In this document: positions 28,769 to 38,307 of the stretch, piece by piece
Layout of the letters: each line of letters opens with the position of its first letter
Numbering within the stretch: position 1 is the stretch's first letter
From: Acidobacteriota bacterium
Lineage (GTDB): Bacteria; Acidobacteriota; Blastocatellia; UBA7656
Reading direction: 5' to 3'
Assembly (NCBI GenBank): GCA_040754075.1
Contig: JBFMDH010000003.1
Span: 326,307-390,306 of the forward strand
Length of the DNA: 64,000 nt
Position numbers and translations under genes: made by a program
Notes under the pieces: generated by a model
What the model was told of the DNA's origin: nothing
Database searches by the model: none
The model's input: the letters and a program-made list of their open reading frames with translations, nothing else

Positions 28769-30832
28769 ATGTCCTCTTCATTTCTTCATTCGCTAAAAGC
28801 GAAACTGCCGCACACTTGGGGCGCATTTTTAGGGCGTTTCGGGCGCTTCACGGAAATTCAAAAGCTCGCTATCGAACCCATCCTCGCGGGGAAAAATTGT
28901 CTGTTGATAGCTTCGACGGCAAGCGGCAAAACCGAAGCCGCGTTGATGCCTCTGATTGAAAGGCTCAAACAACAGACTGCCGCGTTGCACGCCTTCGACG
29001 TGCTGTATGTCACGCCGACGCGCGCCCTCACCCGCGACCTGGCAAAAAGACTGCAAGCGCCACTCGAACAACTCGCCATTACTATGGCAATCAAAACCGG
29101 CGATGAACCGGCGCTTGATGCGCGCCGCCCGCCGAACCTGCTGCTGACCACCCCTGAATCGCTTGATTCGTTGCTTGCCAACCGTCCGCGACTGTTGAAA
29201 GACACGCGCGCGGTTATCCTTGATGAAATTCATCTATACGACAACACCGCGCGTGGCGACGGATTGCGCGTGTTATTGAATCGCTTGCGCAGGTTGCGAC
29301 GTTACGCGCACGGGCGCGGCGATAGCCCGACCGACAACCTGCAATTTTGCGCATTGTCAGCGACCGTCGGTAATCCGCAAGCCGTAGCGGCGCGCTATTT
29401 CGCCGACCCGCTGGTCATTCAAGCCGCCGGGCAAAGACCGCTGGATGTCGAGTTGCTGGAGATGCAGGGAGAGGAATCGTTGCGCGATTTATTTGCCGGT
29501 TTGCGCAAGCGCGGCGTGAAAAAGGCGCTGGCGTTTTGCAATGCGCGAAGCGAATGCGAAGCGTTGGCGCAAGTTTTCAAACACCGCGCGCCGTTTGGCG
29601 ATAATGTCTTCGTGCATCACGCCAGCCTCGATGCGCGTTTGCGCCATCAAACCGAACGCCATTTTGCCGAAGCCTCAGCCGCTTTGTGTTTCGCCACTTC
29701 GACGCTGGAACTCGGCATAGACATCGGCGATGTGGATTTGGTCATTCTCATCGGCGCGCCGGATGACGCCAGCGCCTTTCTGCAACGCATCGGGCGCGGC
29801 AATCGCCGTTCGTCGCGTTCAGCGGTTGTCGGTTTTTATCGTTCGCCCATCGAAGCGGCGATGTTTCGCGTCTTCATTCGCGCCGCTTCGATGGGCGAAC
29901 TTCACGCCAAAGATTATTTTTTTCGTCCATCGGTCATCGTCCAACAGCTTTGCTCTTATATCAAACAGGTGCGCCACGGCGAGCTTGTGCCTCGCGAAGT
30001 TTATGAACTGTTCGCCACCCCGACGGGCGAGCCGCTCATCTCTAAAGCGGCGTTTGACGACATCCTTTCCGCGCTGATTGATAAAAATTATTTCGTCCGT
30101 TTGCCCGATGGCAATCTGCGACCGGGAGCCGTTTGGCAACGCCTTTACGAACAGCGCGAAATCTACGCGAATTTGTCAGACGCGACGCGCCAGTCTATGG
30201 AGGTGGTTGACGAAATCACCGGACGCAAACTTGGCGAGATGGAATGGGGAACCGGCATTAATCAAAGCTTTTTATTCGGCGGCGTGGCGCGGCGCGCTGT
30301 GCGGCGGCAAGGGCGCAAATTGATTGTCCGGGCAAGCGAAGATGACGCGCCGCCGCCACGCTTTTTCACGCCGCGTCGCGCCCTGTCGCCCAGGTTGGCA
30401 AGCGCCGTTGCCGCCGAACTCGGTTTGCCACAAAGCCCTGCGCCTGCTGAAATCGCCGTCGTCAAAGACCCGGAGTTAAGCGAAGCGCAAGCTTGGGTCT
30501 TTCACTGCGCCGGTGAAGCTTACGCTTATCTACTGGGCGATTTATTGGAGAATTGGTGCAATGCGCAGGTGAGCGAGGTCAATGGCTTCTGCTTTCTGCT
30601 CACCGGCGAATTGCCCGACGCCGCTTTGCCAATCAACGCCGAACAAGTTCAACGGCGGTTGCGGCGGCGCTGGCAGCAGTTTGAGAGCTATTACGATATG
30701 GGTCGCTTTCAAAAAGAGCTGCCGTTAGAGGTGCGGCGCGCAAGCGTCGAAGCGGCTTTCGATATTGAAAATTTTCTGCGCGCCTTTGCGGGAAAAAAAT
30801 TAACCCAGTCTGCCACTTGCGACAAACAGTGA
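28769..30832 (+). CDS. DEAD/DEAH superfamily II helicase, Lhr/BrxHI-like
   Basis: 687 aa; ATG 28769. Helicase motifs in order: Q-like F-T-E-I-Q near 28-32, motif I A-S-T-A-S-G-K-T at 48-55, motif Ia T-P-T-R-A-L, motif II D-E-I-H at 152-155, motif III L-S-A-T, motif V T-S-T-L-E-L-G-I-D-I-G, motif VI Q-R-I-G-R-G-N-R-R. A winged-helix and a C-terminal region of about 250 residues follow, as in Lhr-type and BREX-associated BrxHI helicases, which translocate on single-stranded DNA. It is the last gene of the operon and is convergent with the PLP enzyme gene. Confidence 0.9.
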   Translation: MSSSFLHSLKAKLPHTWGAFLGRFGRFTEIQKLAIEPILAGKNCLLIASTASGKTEAALMPLIERLKQQTAALHAFDVLYVTPTRALTRDLAKRLQAPLEQLAITMAIKTGDEPALDARRPPNLLLTTPESLDSLLANRPRLLKDTRAVILDEIHLYDNTARGDGLRVLLNRLRRLRRYAHGRGDSPTDNLQFCALSATVGNPQAVAARYFADPLVIQAAGQRPLDVELLEMQGEESLRDLFAGLRKRGVKKALAFCNARSECEALAQVFKHRAPFGDNVFVHHASLDARLRHQTERHFAEASAALCFATSTLELGIDIGDVDLVILIGAPDDASAFLQRIGRGNRRSSRSAVVGFYRSPIEAAMFRVFIRAASMGELHAKDYFFRPSVIVQQLCSYIKQVRHGELVPREVYELFATPTGEPLISKAAFDDILSALIDKNYFVRLPDGNLRPGAVWQRLYEQREIYANLSDATRQSMEVVDEITGRKLGEMEWGTGINQSFLFGGVARRAVRRQGRKLIVRASEDDAPPPRFFTPRRALSPRLASAVAAELGLPQSPAPAEIAVVKDPELSEAQAWVFHCAGEAYAYLLGDLLENWCNAQVSEVNGFCFLLTGELPDAALPINAEQVQRRLRRRWQQFESYYDMGRFQKELPLEVRRASVEAAFDIENFLRAFAGKKLTQSATCDKQ

Positions 30833-30856
30833 TTTACTGATGATTCCCCCTCTGCG

Positions 30857-32014
30857 CTAATCCGCTAACGCCTGCGAGAAATCGGCGATTAAATCTTCGG
30901 TCGCTTCGATGCCGACCGAGACGCGAATCAAGGTATCATTGATACCCGCTTTTTTTCGGTCTTCTGCGGACATTCCCGAATGTGAGGTGGTTACGGGTCG
31001 CGTCATCAGGGTTTCAATGCCGCCGAGGCTTGGTGCGATAATCGCCAGTTGCACCCGTTGCATAAAGGCTTCGGCGCGCGCCACATCACCTTTCAGTTCA
31101 AAACTGAGGACGCCGCCGAATCCGTCGAATAATTCACGGGCGCGCGCGTAAGGCTCGTTACTCTCCAAGCCCGCATAATTGACTTTCTGCACCGCCGCGT
31201 GCGATTCCAGAAATTCCGCCAGTCGCAAAGCGTTCTCATTATTTCTTGCGACGCGCAAAGCGAGCGTCTTCACCCCGCGAGAGAGCAAGAATGCAGCGTG
31301 CGGGTCAAGGCTGCCGCCCAGATGATTCAACCGATGGGTGATGCGTTCGACTAAATCGGCGCGCCCGATGACCGCGCCCGCGACAATATCCGAATGCCCG
31401 TTCAAATATTTTGTCGCGCTATGCAATGACAAATCAAATCCCCACTCGGCAGGGCGAAAATTCACCGGGCTTGCAAAGGTGTTATCAATCATCGAAATCA
31501 AACCGTAAGCTTTGGCAAACTCGACGACGGCTTTGAGGTCTGCGACTTGCAGTAGCGGGTTGGTCATGGCTTCGACATAAATCGCTTTGGTGTTCGGGCG
31601 CAGATGCTCCTGCCAACTCGATGGATTATCGCCGTTGATAAAGGTGTAAGTGAGTCCGAAATCTTTAAAATCTTTGGTGACTAAATCATGGGTGCCGCCA
31701 TAAAGACAATCCTGCATCAGGATATGGTCGCCCGCCGAAAGCATGGTGAGCAGCGCCGTTGAAATCGCCGCCATGCCGCTTGCGGTGACCACTGCGGCTT
31801 CGGCGTTTTCCAACGCGGCTAATTTTTTATGCAATGCCAAATGGTTTGGCGTGTTATTGAGGCGAATGTATTTGACGGCGTGGTAATCCGATTCGCCCGC
31901 GTATTCAAACATGGCGGATTGAAAAATCGGCGTCACCACTGCGCCGCTGATGCGCGGCACGGGTTCGCCCGCGTGAATCAATTTGGTTTCGAGGCTTTTA
32001 TATTTATCGGTCAT
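30857..32014 (-). CDS. Cys/Met metabolism PLP-dependent enzyme (cystathionine gamma-synthase/lyase family)
   Basis: 385 aa from the ATG at 32014 (GCCGAGAGAAATTTT upstream); a longer frame upstream adds non-family residues. The PLP lysine is in S-A-T-K-Y-L-N-G-H-S-D, with the binding Asp in M-I-D-N-T-F-A-S-P and the substrate-binding block near R-L-N-N-T-P-N. The C-terminal S-V-G-I-E motif is characteristic. Members catalyse gamma-synthase, gamma-lyase, beta-lyase or O-acetylhomoserine sulfhydrylase reactions, and sequence inspection alone cannot choose between them. No riboswitch was found in its 210-nt leader. Confidence 0.92.
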   Translation of the reverse strand: MTDKYKSLETKLIHAGEPVPRISGAVVTPIFQSAMFEYAGESDYHAVKYIRLNNTPNHLALHKKLAALENAEAAVVTASGMAAISTALLTMLSAGDHILMQDCLYGGTHDLVTKDFKDFGLTYTFINGDNPSSWQEHLRPNTKAIYVEAMTNPLLQVADLKAVVEFAKAYGLISMIDNTFASPVNFRPAEWGFDLSLHSATKYLNGHSDIVAGAVIGRADLVERITHRLNHLGGSLDPHAAFLLSRGVKTLALRVARNNENALRLAEFLESHAAVQKVNYAGLESNEPYARARELFDGFGGVLSFELKGDVARAEAFMQRVQLAIIAPSLGGIETLMTRPVTTSHSGMSAEDRKKAGINDTLIRVSVGIEATEDLIADFSQALAD

Positions 32015-32226
32015 AAAATTTCTCTCGGCTAATAAAATTCCTTCGGCTGGTTTGCGAGAACGATTGATAATAACGCAAGCATTTATGGCAGCGGTAGAGC
32101 CAGCAGAGAAAATAGAAAAGCTTGGGAAGACTTTTTCAATTGAGAGGCGAGCGCCAATCTTCAAATGGCGCGAGTCAAGAAAGCTGTAAGCCATTGACGT
32201 GTGCTGGCTTTAATACCCCAAGCGGA

Positions 32227-34983
32227 CTACACATCTTTTAATAACCGGTCGCCCAACAATGATTGATTTGCCAAAGAGATTTTGCAACCGTAAGCAAGTA
32301 GCGCGATGATTAAACCCATCGTCAACAACATCCCGCTTGCATACCACGCCGAAAAATTAGTTGTGAGAAGAGTTGATTCAAGCCACATAAAAACGGTTTG
32401 GGCGACAACCATCGTCATTAATCCGAGTCGGGCAATTGCCAGACACAAAATTGTGGCGATGGTTAGCGTAAAAGGCAGATAAACCCACGATTGAGTGAAC
32501 AGCAAAATCTGAACGGTCACCATCAAGGTAAAAATCACCAAACCTGCAAAGAGTCGGCGGCGAAACAGTAAAAATAAAACGGCGAGAATACAAATGAACA
32601 TCAACCCGTAGGCAAAGCCGCCTCCCGCAATACTCAAAACCCCTGCCGTCCAACTCCGCAAACTCACTAACGCACCCGTAAAGAAATAGAACCGAAAATC
32701 ACCGTGAACCAATCGCTCCGTGTAAAATCCGGCGTAAATCAGCGTAATATGACCTGTGCCGACAAGCGTTCCGAGCAAAACATCACGTCCAACCAAAGGG
32801 TCTGCAAATTCGCCCGCCAACAGACGATTCCACGAAACAATCAAATCCGGCAAATTGCGGCGAACAATCGGCTCAAGGGCGAGATACATGATGCAGGTCA
32901 GCACGGAAAGGTATAACGCACTGCGAAATCCGAGCGTAATACGGTCAAGTTCGGGGAAAAATGACGGAACGTGATTCAGGCTGAAAACCCAACCGAGAAA
33001 TGTCAAAACAAAAACGGCAAGCGAAACTTTGAATGCGCCTTTGCGGTCTCCGCTGCCGGATTTGAGGTTTTTCCAAGCCAGAAAAATTGCAGTAACGATG
33101 ATTCCCCACAAGATTCCGAAAAAGACAAAAACGCCAACCCAATCGCGTGTCGTGTAGGTTAGCGAACCGTCAGAATCCGGTTTCGTCCACGGATAGATTA
33201 GTTTGAAAAAGACGATTTTGCCCTGAAAACTCGCGGTTTCGACACGCAGAGGAATTTCTTCGTTGTCGGGCATCGAGCCTTCCCAAGCTTTGCGTTCATC
33301 AAAGGCATTTGGCGGAGTCCAATTCGGCGATACGTCTTTGAATTTTGCTAAATTGAGTTCAGCGGCTTGAAATGCCGTAGAAAAATCCGCCTTCGTGTCC
33401 GATTGTTCGGCAAATTGCGGCGGCACGGCAGAAAATTCGACTAACCGTCCGCGCGTGTCTAGCGAAATCGTCCGCTGCCCGCTTTCCGCCTGTGAGTCAA
33501 ACGCCCAAAGTCCGTTGCCCGTCATTCGCACTTCAAAAGTGTTTGGGCTTTGACGCTCGATAAAAACACAAAACAATGGCTGACCGCTCTCGATATTGGC
33601 AAATTTTTTCGGCGAGGAATCTTCCCGAACATAATAATCGAAATAAGAATAATCGGCGTAAAACCGATAATGCCTTTCGGCTGGCGCGTCCGTGTAGCCG
33701 AATTTGTTGATGATTTCGTTGGCTTTTTCAGAGAGAACTTCCGCAGATTTATTGAACGGAATACGATTTTGCGGCGAAACTCTCATCGAAGCGAACATCA
33801 TAAAAACGAGCATGGCAATTCCGCCGACTAAACAAGACAAAGCGATTGCGGGTTTCAACGCGCCTTTCTTGGGAGCCGCCGCTACCATTTCCGGTGAAGG
33901 CGTTTCGCCCGCCGCGATTGCCGCTGCCAGCGGGTCGCCACCGGGCAACGCCGCCGCCACTTGCGAAACCGAAACCGGGCGATTTTGCGGGTCGCGTTCC
34001 AGACACCGCAAAATCACTCGTTCAACCAATGGGTCAACCCCTTTGGCGTGCTCGGAAATGCTCGGCGGCTGGCTTGATTCATGCAAACGCATCAACTCAT
34101 CAAATGATGATGCCGTAAAAACCTTCTTGCCGGTGAAGACTTCATACAACACCAACCCCAGCGCGTAAATATCGCTACGCGCCGTCACCTCTTTGCCTGC
34201 CAGTTGTTCGGGAGCCATGTAAGCGGGAGTGCCTGCGCGTACTTCCGCGCCTTCAAAATCCTCTGCCAGTCCCGCCAAGCCGAAATCGGTAATCTTCGCT
34301 CGCCCGCGCCCGTCAATCATGACATTTGCAGGTTTCAAATCACGATGCAAAACGCCTTCGCTGTGCGCCGCCGCCAAGCCGCTGCACAGTTGCGCGGCAA
34401 TCTCTACCGCTTTGCTTTCGGGAAGTCTGCCGATGCGACGAAGCAAGGTCGCGAGGTCTTCGCCGTCAATATATTCCATCGAAAGAAAGGTCTGCCCCTG
34501 GGCTTCGCCGATGTCAAAAACGCGACAGACGTTGGGATGCGAAATCTGTCGGGCGATGCGAACTTCGCGGTGAAAGCGTTCACGCATCGTTTTATCTTGC
34601 GCCAGTTTTTCCGGTAAGAATTTCAACGCGACGGCTTGCGCGAGTTTCAAATCGTCGGCGCGATAGACTTCGCCCATGCCGCCTTTGCCTAACAAACCAA
34701 TGACGCGATAACGTCCGGCAATGACCGTGCCGGGAATGAAGCGTGCATCGCGGCGGCGGCTGAGCGCGGAAGATTCAAACGGCAAAAGTTCAGCCGCTTC
34801 CTGAATCATGGTCGGGATGAAACGACCCGTCGGTTGTTGATGCGCCAGCAAGGATTCGACCTCTTGCCTGAGCGTCACATCATCGCCGCATTCGCCCTTG
34901 AGAAACTCCGCGCGCGCTTCACCTTGACGCGCCAACGCTGCTTCAAACAATTCATCTATCTTTTTCCAACGTTCTTGATTCAT
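32227..34983 (-). CDS. Membrane-bound Ser/Thr protein kinase
   Basis: 918 aa. A leader helix of the kind found in acidobacterial and planctomycetal kinases (residues 1-50, G-D-D-V-T-L-R-Q-E-V-E-S-L-L) precedes the kinase domain (about 90-350): G-K-G-G-M-G-E-V-Y-R glycine loop, catalytic H-R-D-L-K-P-A-N-V, D-F-G-L-A-G and A-P-E-Q-L. A membrane helix at about 388-410 leads to a roughly 200-residue extracytoplasmic region and then about 8 hydrophobic segments. The start lies right at the edge of a GGATTCA repeat, leaving no normal ribosome binding site. The ECF sigma gene is just upstream on the same strand, a frequent pairing. Confidence 0.93.
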   Translation of the reverse strand: MNQERWKKIDELFEAALARQGEARAEFLKGECGDDVTLRQEVESLLAHQQPTGRFIPTMIQEAAELLPFESSALSRRRDARFIPGTVIAGRYRVIGLLGKGGMGEVYRADDLKLAQAVALKFLPEKLAQDKTMRERFHREVRIARQISHPNVCRVFDIGEAQGQTFLSMEYIDGEDLATLLRRIGRLPESKAVEIAAQLCSGLAAAHSEGVLHRDLKPANVMIDGRGRAKITDFGLAGLAEDFEGAEVRAGTPAYMAPEQLAGKEVTARSDIYALGLVLYEVFTGKKVFTASSFDELMRLHESSQPPSISEHAKGVDPLVERVILRCLERDPQNRPVSVSQVAAALPGGDPLAAAIAAGETPSPEMVAAAPKKGALKPAIALSCLVGGIAMLVFMMFASMRVSPQNRIPFNKSAEVLSEKANEIINKFGYTDAPAERHYRFYADYSYFDYYVREDSSPKKFANIESGQPLFCVFIERQSPNTFEVRMTGNGLWAFDSQAESGQRTISLDTRGRLVEFSAVPPQFAEQSDTKADFSTAFQAAELNLAKFKDVSPNWTPPNAFDERKAWEGSMPDNEEIPLRVETASFQGKIVFFKLIYPWTKPDSDGSLTYTTRDWVGVFVFFGILWGIIVTAIFLAWKNLKSGSGDRKGAFKVSLAVFVLTFLGWVFSLNHVPSFFPELDRITLGFRSALYLSVLTCIMYLALEPIVRRNLPDLIVSWNRLLAGEFADPLVGRDVLLGTLVGTGHITLIYAGFYTERLVHGDFRFYFFTGALVSLRSWTAGVLSIAGGGFAYGLMFICILAVLFLLFRRRLFAGLVIFTLMVTVQILLFTQSWVYLPFTLTIATILCLAIARLGLMTMVVAQTVFMWLESTLLTTNFSAWYASGMLLTMGLIIALLAYGCKISLANQSLLGDRLLKDV

Positions 34984-35159
34984 AGGTCAGGATTCAGGAT
35001 TCAGGATTCAGGGTTTGGGCAAAGGAAAATATGAAATTGGAACGAGGCAGGGTGAACAAACAGCATCGTGAAATTGTTCGTTTAAACAATATTTTGCCGT
35101 TGTTCATCGTTCATCATTCCGCCTTCATCGTTTCTTCTGCCCTGAATCCTACATCCTGT
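34984..35159. repeat. Heptamer (STRR-like) inverted repeat, GGATTCA type with ATCGTTC inner arm
   Basis: GGATTCA repeated three times at 34989-35010 faces a CCTGAATCCTACATCCTG arm at 35140-35159. Between them lie an ATCGTTC/ATCATTC-type stretch (35105-35120) and weaker steps. The right arm contains the stop codon of the sigma factor gene, so the repeat has entered the coding end. It separates the sigma and kinase genes. Confidence 0.75.
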
Positions 35160-35721
35160 GATTCAATTCCCTGTGTAACCAGGCTTCTGCCATTCGCAAA
35201 TGACGGCGCACGGTGGCGACCGATATGGATTCGACATCAGCGATCTCTTCGATTTGCAGACCGGCGAAATAGCGAAGTTCAATCAAACGACTCTTGAGCG
35301 CATCAACATGTTCAAGGCCGATGAGCGCATCATCAAGGGCGATTAATTCCGTAGCGCGTTCAATTGAAAAGACGGCGGCTTCTTCAAGCGGAATACGAGG
35401 TTTGCCGCCACCACGTTTGTCGGTTTGATGTTTGCGCGCGTGGTCTATAAGAATCTGTCGCATGATATGCGCCGCGACGCCGAAAAAATGTGAACGGTTT
35501 GACCAGTTGATGTCCGTGTAGCCGCACATTTTCATGTAGGCTTCGTGAACCAGCGCCGTGCCTTGCAAGGTGTGGTCTTTGCGTTCACCGCGCAAATAAT
35601 GGTTTGCCAATCGGCGCAATTCGTCATACACCAGCGGCGTCAGTTTTTCCAAAGCGGCGCGGTCGCCCCTGCGCCATTCTTGCAACAAGCGCGTGACCTC
35701 TTGTGGCGATGATTTCACCAT
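35149..35721 (-). CDS. ECF sigma factor, acidobacterial type (TIGR02999-like)
   Basis: 190 aa from the ATG at 35721, where the family similarity begins (S-S-P-Q-E-V-T-R-L-L-Q-E-W-R-R-G-D); earlier in-frame codons would add 55 unrelated residues. Region 2 contains L-R-R-L-A-N-H-Y and H-E-A-Y-M-K; region 4 (about 130-185) contains I-E-E-I-A-D and V-R-R-H-L-R-M-A-E-A-W-L for -35 recognition. No anti-sigma gene is adjacent. In acidobacteria and planctomycetes such sigma factors sit beside Ser/Thr kinases, as here, suggesting control by phosphorylation. The final codons run into the GGATTCA repeat. Confidence 0.93.
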   Translation of the reverse strand: MVKSSPQEVTRLLQEWRRGDRAALEKLTPLVYDELRRLANHYLRGERKDHTLQGTALVHEAYMKMCGYTDINWSNRSHFFGVAAHIMRQILIDHARKHQTDKRGGGKPRIPLEEAAVFSIERATELIALDDALIGLEHVDALKSRLIELRYFAGLQIEEIADVESISVATVRRHLRMAEAWLHRELNHRM

Positions 35722-35937
35722 AGACCGACTCTGCGGATTCGCTGAAATTATGTGTGATTCGCGCAGAGCATAGCGATTTGTCGCTTTGCCGTCAACGACT
35801 TCAAGTTGAACCTGACGGCGTCCGGCGTACAGCCAGCCAATGACCGAGCGTTTCAATTGATTGAGCTTGCCCATCTCTGAAATCATCGTCGCTTTTCGTG
35901 GTTTCGCAATTCGTCACCAATGATTTGTTGCTCACAA

Positions 35938-37836
35938 TTATTTCAGGCGAGCGGCTTCGATATTCGCTTTTTTCAGAGGTCGCCAAATCGCCAAACCGTC
36001 TTCCCATTTGTTATGCGTCAAACGCAAGACTTTGCCGTCGGCTAGTCGCATCACATAAATTTCGCCAAACGGTTGCGGATTGAAAATCACTTCGTTGACC
36101 AGCGGCATTTCATCGGTGAAACCATTGCGTTCCGAAGCAAAGACCAACCATTTCCCGTCTGGCGAATAGCGCGGGTGGGTATCGCGGCGCGGCGAATCGG
36201 TCAAGCGACGCAATGCGCCGGGCGTGCCGTCTTCACTGATATCCAGAGTGTAAAGTTCATAATCGTCATCGCGTGTGCTTGCGAAAGCGATCTGTTTGCC
36301 GTCAGGTGAGAAGTTCGGCATGGTATCGGTCGCCGGATGATTGGTGAGGCGGCGAAGATTTTTACCATCGGCATCCATCAAATAAATTTCCTGATTGCCA
36401 TCGCGGTTGCTGCGAAAGACGATGTGCCGACTGTCGGGCGAAACATCCGGCAACGCATTGTTGGCTTTTGAATCGGCAGTCAAATTTACCAGTTCGCTGC
36501 CATCGGTTCGCATTTTCCGAATATCGCAAATCGCCAGCGACCCGCCGAAAGGCTGACCGGTGGTGAAGGCAATCCATTCGCCATCTTTTGACCAAGTGGT
36601 AGCCCAACCGGGTTCTTTCAGGGATTGATAAAGCGGCTGCACGCGATTGCGGTCAAATTCGACTTTAAAGATTTGCCCGAATCCGGCAACCATCTGTTCG
36701 CCTTGCGGGTCGAATGAGGCGAAGGTTGCGCCGCGCAAGGGAATGAGTTTAATCAAACGGTCTGACAATGATTTGCTTTCATTCTTTCCGGCAACGCGCA
36801 TGGGGAATTCGCCAATCGGCGTGGGAATCATCGCGGTTTTTTCAACAATGCCTGAACCGTGACAGACGAGCTTGCCGGCTTTCAAGTTGAAATCCGGCGC
36901 CCAATATTCATTCGCTGTGTCGCTTTCGAGACGCGGATTGCCGCCGTTTATATCCGAAGAAACAAGCTGCCAACGGTCATTCAATTTCGCTGCATAAGCG
37001 ACGCGACCTTGGGCGAGTTCAACCGGCGACAAAGCTTTTACCCCTTTGGGCGAAATCGGCGCGGCATTTGTGCCATCGGCATTCATATGCCAGATGCGCA
37101 AATCGTTTTCGCGTTCACAATAAAAATAGAGGGTCTCGCCGTCACGCGACCAAACGGGCGAACCATCCCAACCTTTCGCATTCGTTAGTCGCGTCTGATT
37201 ATTACCATCGAGATTCATCACATAGATTTCGCTGCCCGGTGAACGCCCGACAAAAGAGGCTTTGGTGTATTCGTCGCGGTCGCTCGCAAAGGCTATGCGT
37301 TTCCCGTCAGGCGAAAAGCTCGGATTGAAATTGCCCGCCCGATTGCGCGTCAAGTTGATGGCTTGCGCTGTCGGAGCAGAAGATTCCGGGCGAAACGGCA
37401 AGAGGTAAATATTGGCGTTGCCGTCGCGTGTCGAAACATAAGCCAGCCATTTGCCATCGGGCGAAATCGTCGGCGCATCTTCCAACGCCTCGGTGCCGAC
37501 AAGCAAACGCGGCGCGCCGCCCGTTTGCAAATCCAAAACGAAGAGGTCGGGATTGCCGCGCCGTTCCGAACAAAAAACCACCCAGCGACCATCCGGCGAA
37601 AAGACCGCGTTGTAATCGAGCGCCGGGTCATCGGTCAAGCGTTTGGGCGCGGCTCCGGCTTTGTCGAAAAGATAGATGTCCCAGTTGGTCGGGCGATTCG
37701 ACGCAAAGACCAACGTTTCCGTCGGCGTGGCGGCGCGCGCGTTTGCGACTGCCGATAAAAAAGCGAGACTTAACAAACCGCACAGTAAGGTTTTTATAAA
37801 AGAAACGTTGAATCGTTGTCGGCATCTTCTCAACAT
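35938..37836 (-). CDS. TolB-like beta-propeller (PD40) exported protein
   Basis: 632 aa from the ATG at 37836 (AAGAGGAGAAAAATT upstream). A signal peptide spans about residues 1-37 (cleavage near A-N-A-R-A). The rest is a run of about ten blades with F-S-P-D-G-K-x-I-A-F turns and N-x-E-I-Y-V/L-M repeats, as in TolB and other PD40 proteins. There is no enzyme domain after the propeller, so a binding or scaffold role in the periplasm is likely. A small membrane protein gene precedes it by 13 nt in the same orientation. Confidence 0.9.
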   Translation of the reverse strand: MLRRCRQRFNVSFIKTLLCGLLSLAFLSAVANARAATPTETLVFASNRPTNWDIYLFDKAGAAPKRLTDDPALDYNAVFSPDGRWVVFCSERRGNPDLFVLDLQTGGAPRLLVGTEALEDAPTISPDGKWLAYVSTRDGNANIYLLPFRPESSAPTAQAINLTRNRAGNFNPSFSPDGKRIAFASDRDEYTKASFVGRSPGSEIYVMNLDGNNQTRLTNAKGWDGSPVWSRDGETLYFYCERENDLRIWHMNADGTNAAPISPKGVKALSPVELAQGRVAYAAKLNDRWQLVSSDINGGNPRLESDTANEYWAPDFNLKAGKLVCHGSGIVEKTAMIPTPIGEFPMRVAGKNESKSLSDRLIKLIPLRGATFASFDPQGEQMVAGFGQIFKVEFDRNRVQPLYQSLKEPGWATTWSKDGEWIAFTTGQPFGGSLAICDIRKMRTDGSELVNLTADSKANNALPDVSPDSRHIVFRSNRDGNQEIYLMDADGKNLRRLTNHPATDTMPNFSPDGKQIAFASTRDDDYELYTLDISEDGTPGALRRLTDSPRRDTHPRYSPDGKWLVFASERNGFTDEMPLVNEVIFNPQPFGEIYVMRLADGKVLRLTHNKWEDGLAIWRPLKKANIEAARLK

Positions 37837-37849
37837 AATTTTTCTCCTC

Positions 37850-38119
37850 TTAAAATATCGAATCCTGTTTGATAACCAATGCGGCGTGACTGTCTGTGCG
37901 CGCGTTGAAAGGGTTTGGCGTTCTCTTAACCATTGTCTGTTTGCTTTGTTGTCGTTTTCGCCAATCAAGGAATGCCAGCCAAATGACGCAAAGCAAGAGG
38001 AGCAACAAAAATCCCAAAACGATTTGCGTACAGGCGTTCACCGCAGGCAGCAATATATCTTCAAATTGTCGGTGGGCGATTTCCGGGAAAGGTCTTTGAA
38101 ATAAGAGAAATTCACGCAT
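37850..38119 (-). CDS. Small single-span membrane protein
   Basis: 89 aa from the ATG at 38119, which has AAGGAGATGCC directly upstream, a strong ribosome binding site that argues for a real gene. One hydrophobic helix (about 30-52, I-V-L-G-F-L-L-L-L-L-L) lies between a short N-terminal part and a basic C-terminal tail (D-W-R-K-R-Q-Q-S-K). No family is recognised. It is 13 nt from the TolB-like gene and may be co-translated with it. Confidence 0.65.
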   Translation of the reverse strand: MREFLLFQRPFPEIAHRQFEDILLPAVNACTQIVLGFLLLLLLCVIWLAFLDWRKRQQSKQTMVKRTPNPFNARTDSHAALVIKQDSIF

Positions 38120-38307
38120 GGCATCTCCTTTCTTGGCACAGAATTCAAATGTCGAAGGCGGCTGTTTTCGAGCCTTCACATCGTAAGGCGCGATTCGGAA
38201 AGGAAATCGCTCACCAAGAAAATTTTTTACAAATTTTTTTTAATGGAAAAAAGAAAGCGTGAAGATAAAGTTCACTTGGAAAAATTGTGGAAAACAGGGT
38301 GACCGAT

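Noticed and set aside
25107-30832. Complete BREX or DISARM system
   Set aside because: No PglX-like methylase, PglZ-like phosphatase, BrxA/BrxB, or DISARM methylase and DUF1998 genes are present next to it.
32015-32226. SAM riboswitch ahead of the Cys/Met PLP enzyme
   Set aside because: The leader lacks conserved SAM-I/SAM-II core sequences and a following terminator.
37850-38179. Longer start for the small membrane protein
   Set aside because: The start at 38119 has a strong ribosome binding site; the 20 extra residues upstream do not.
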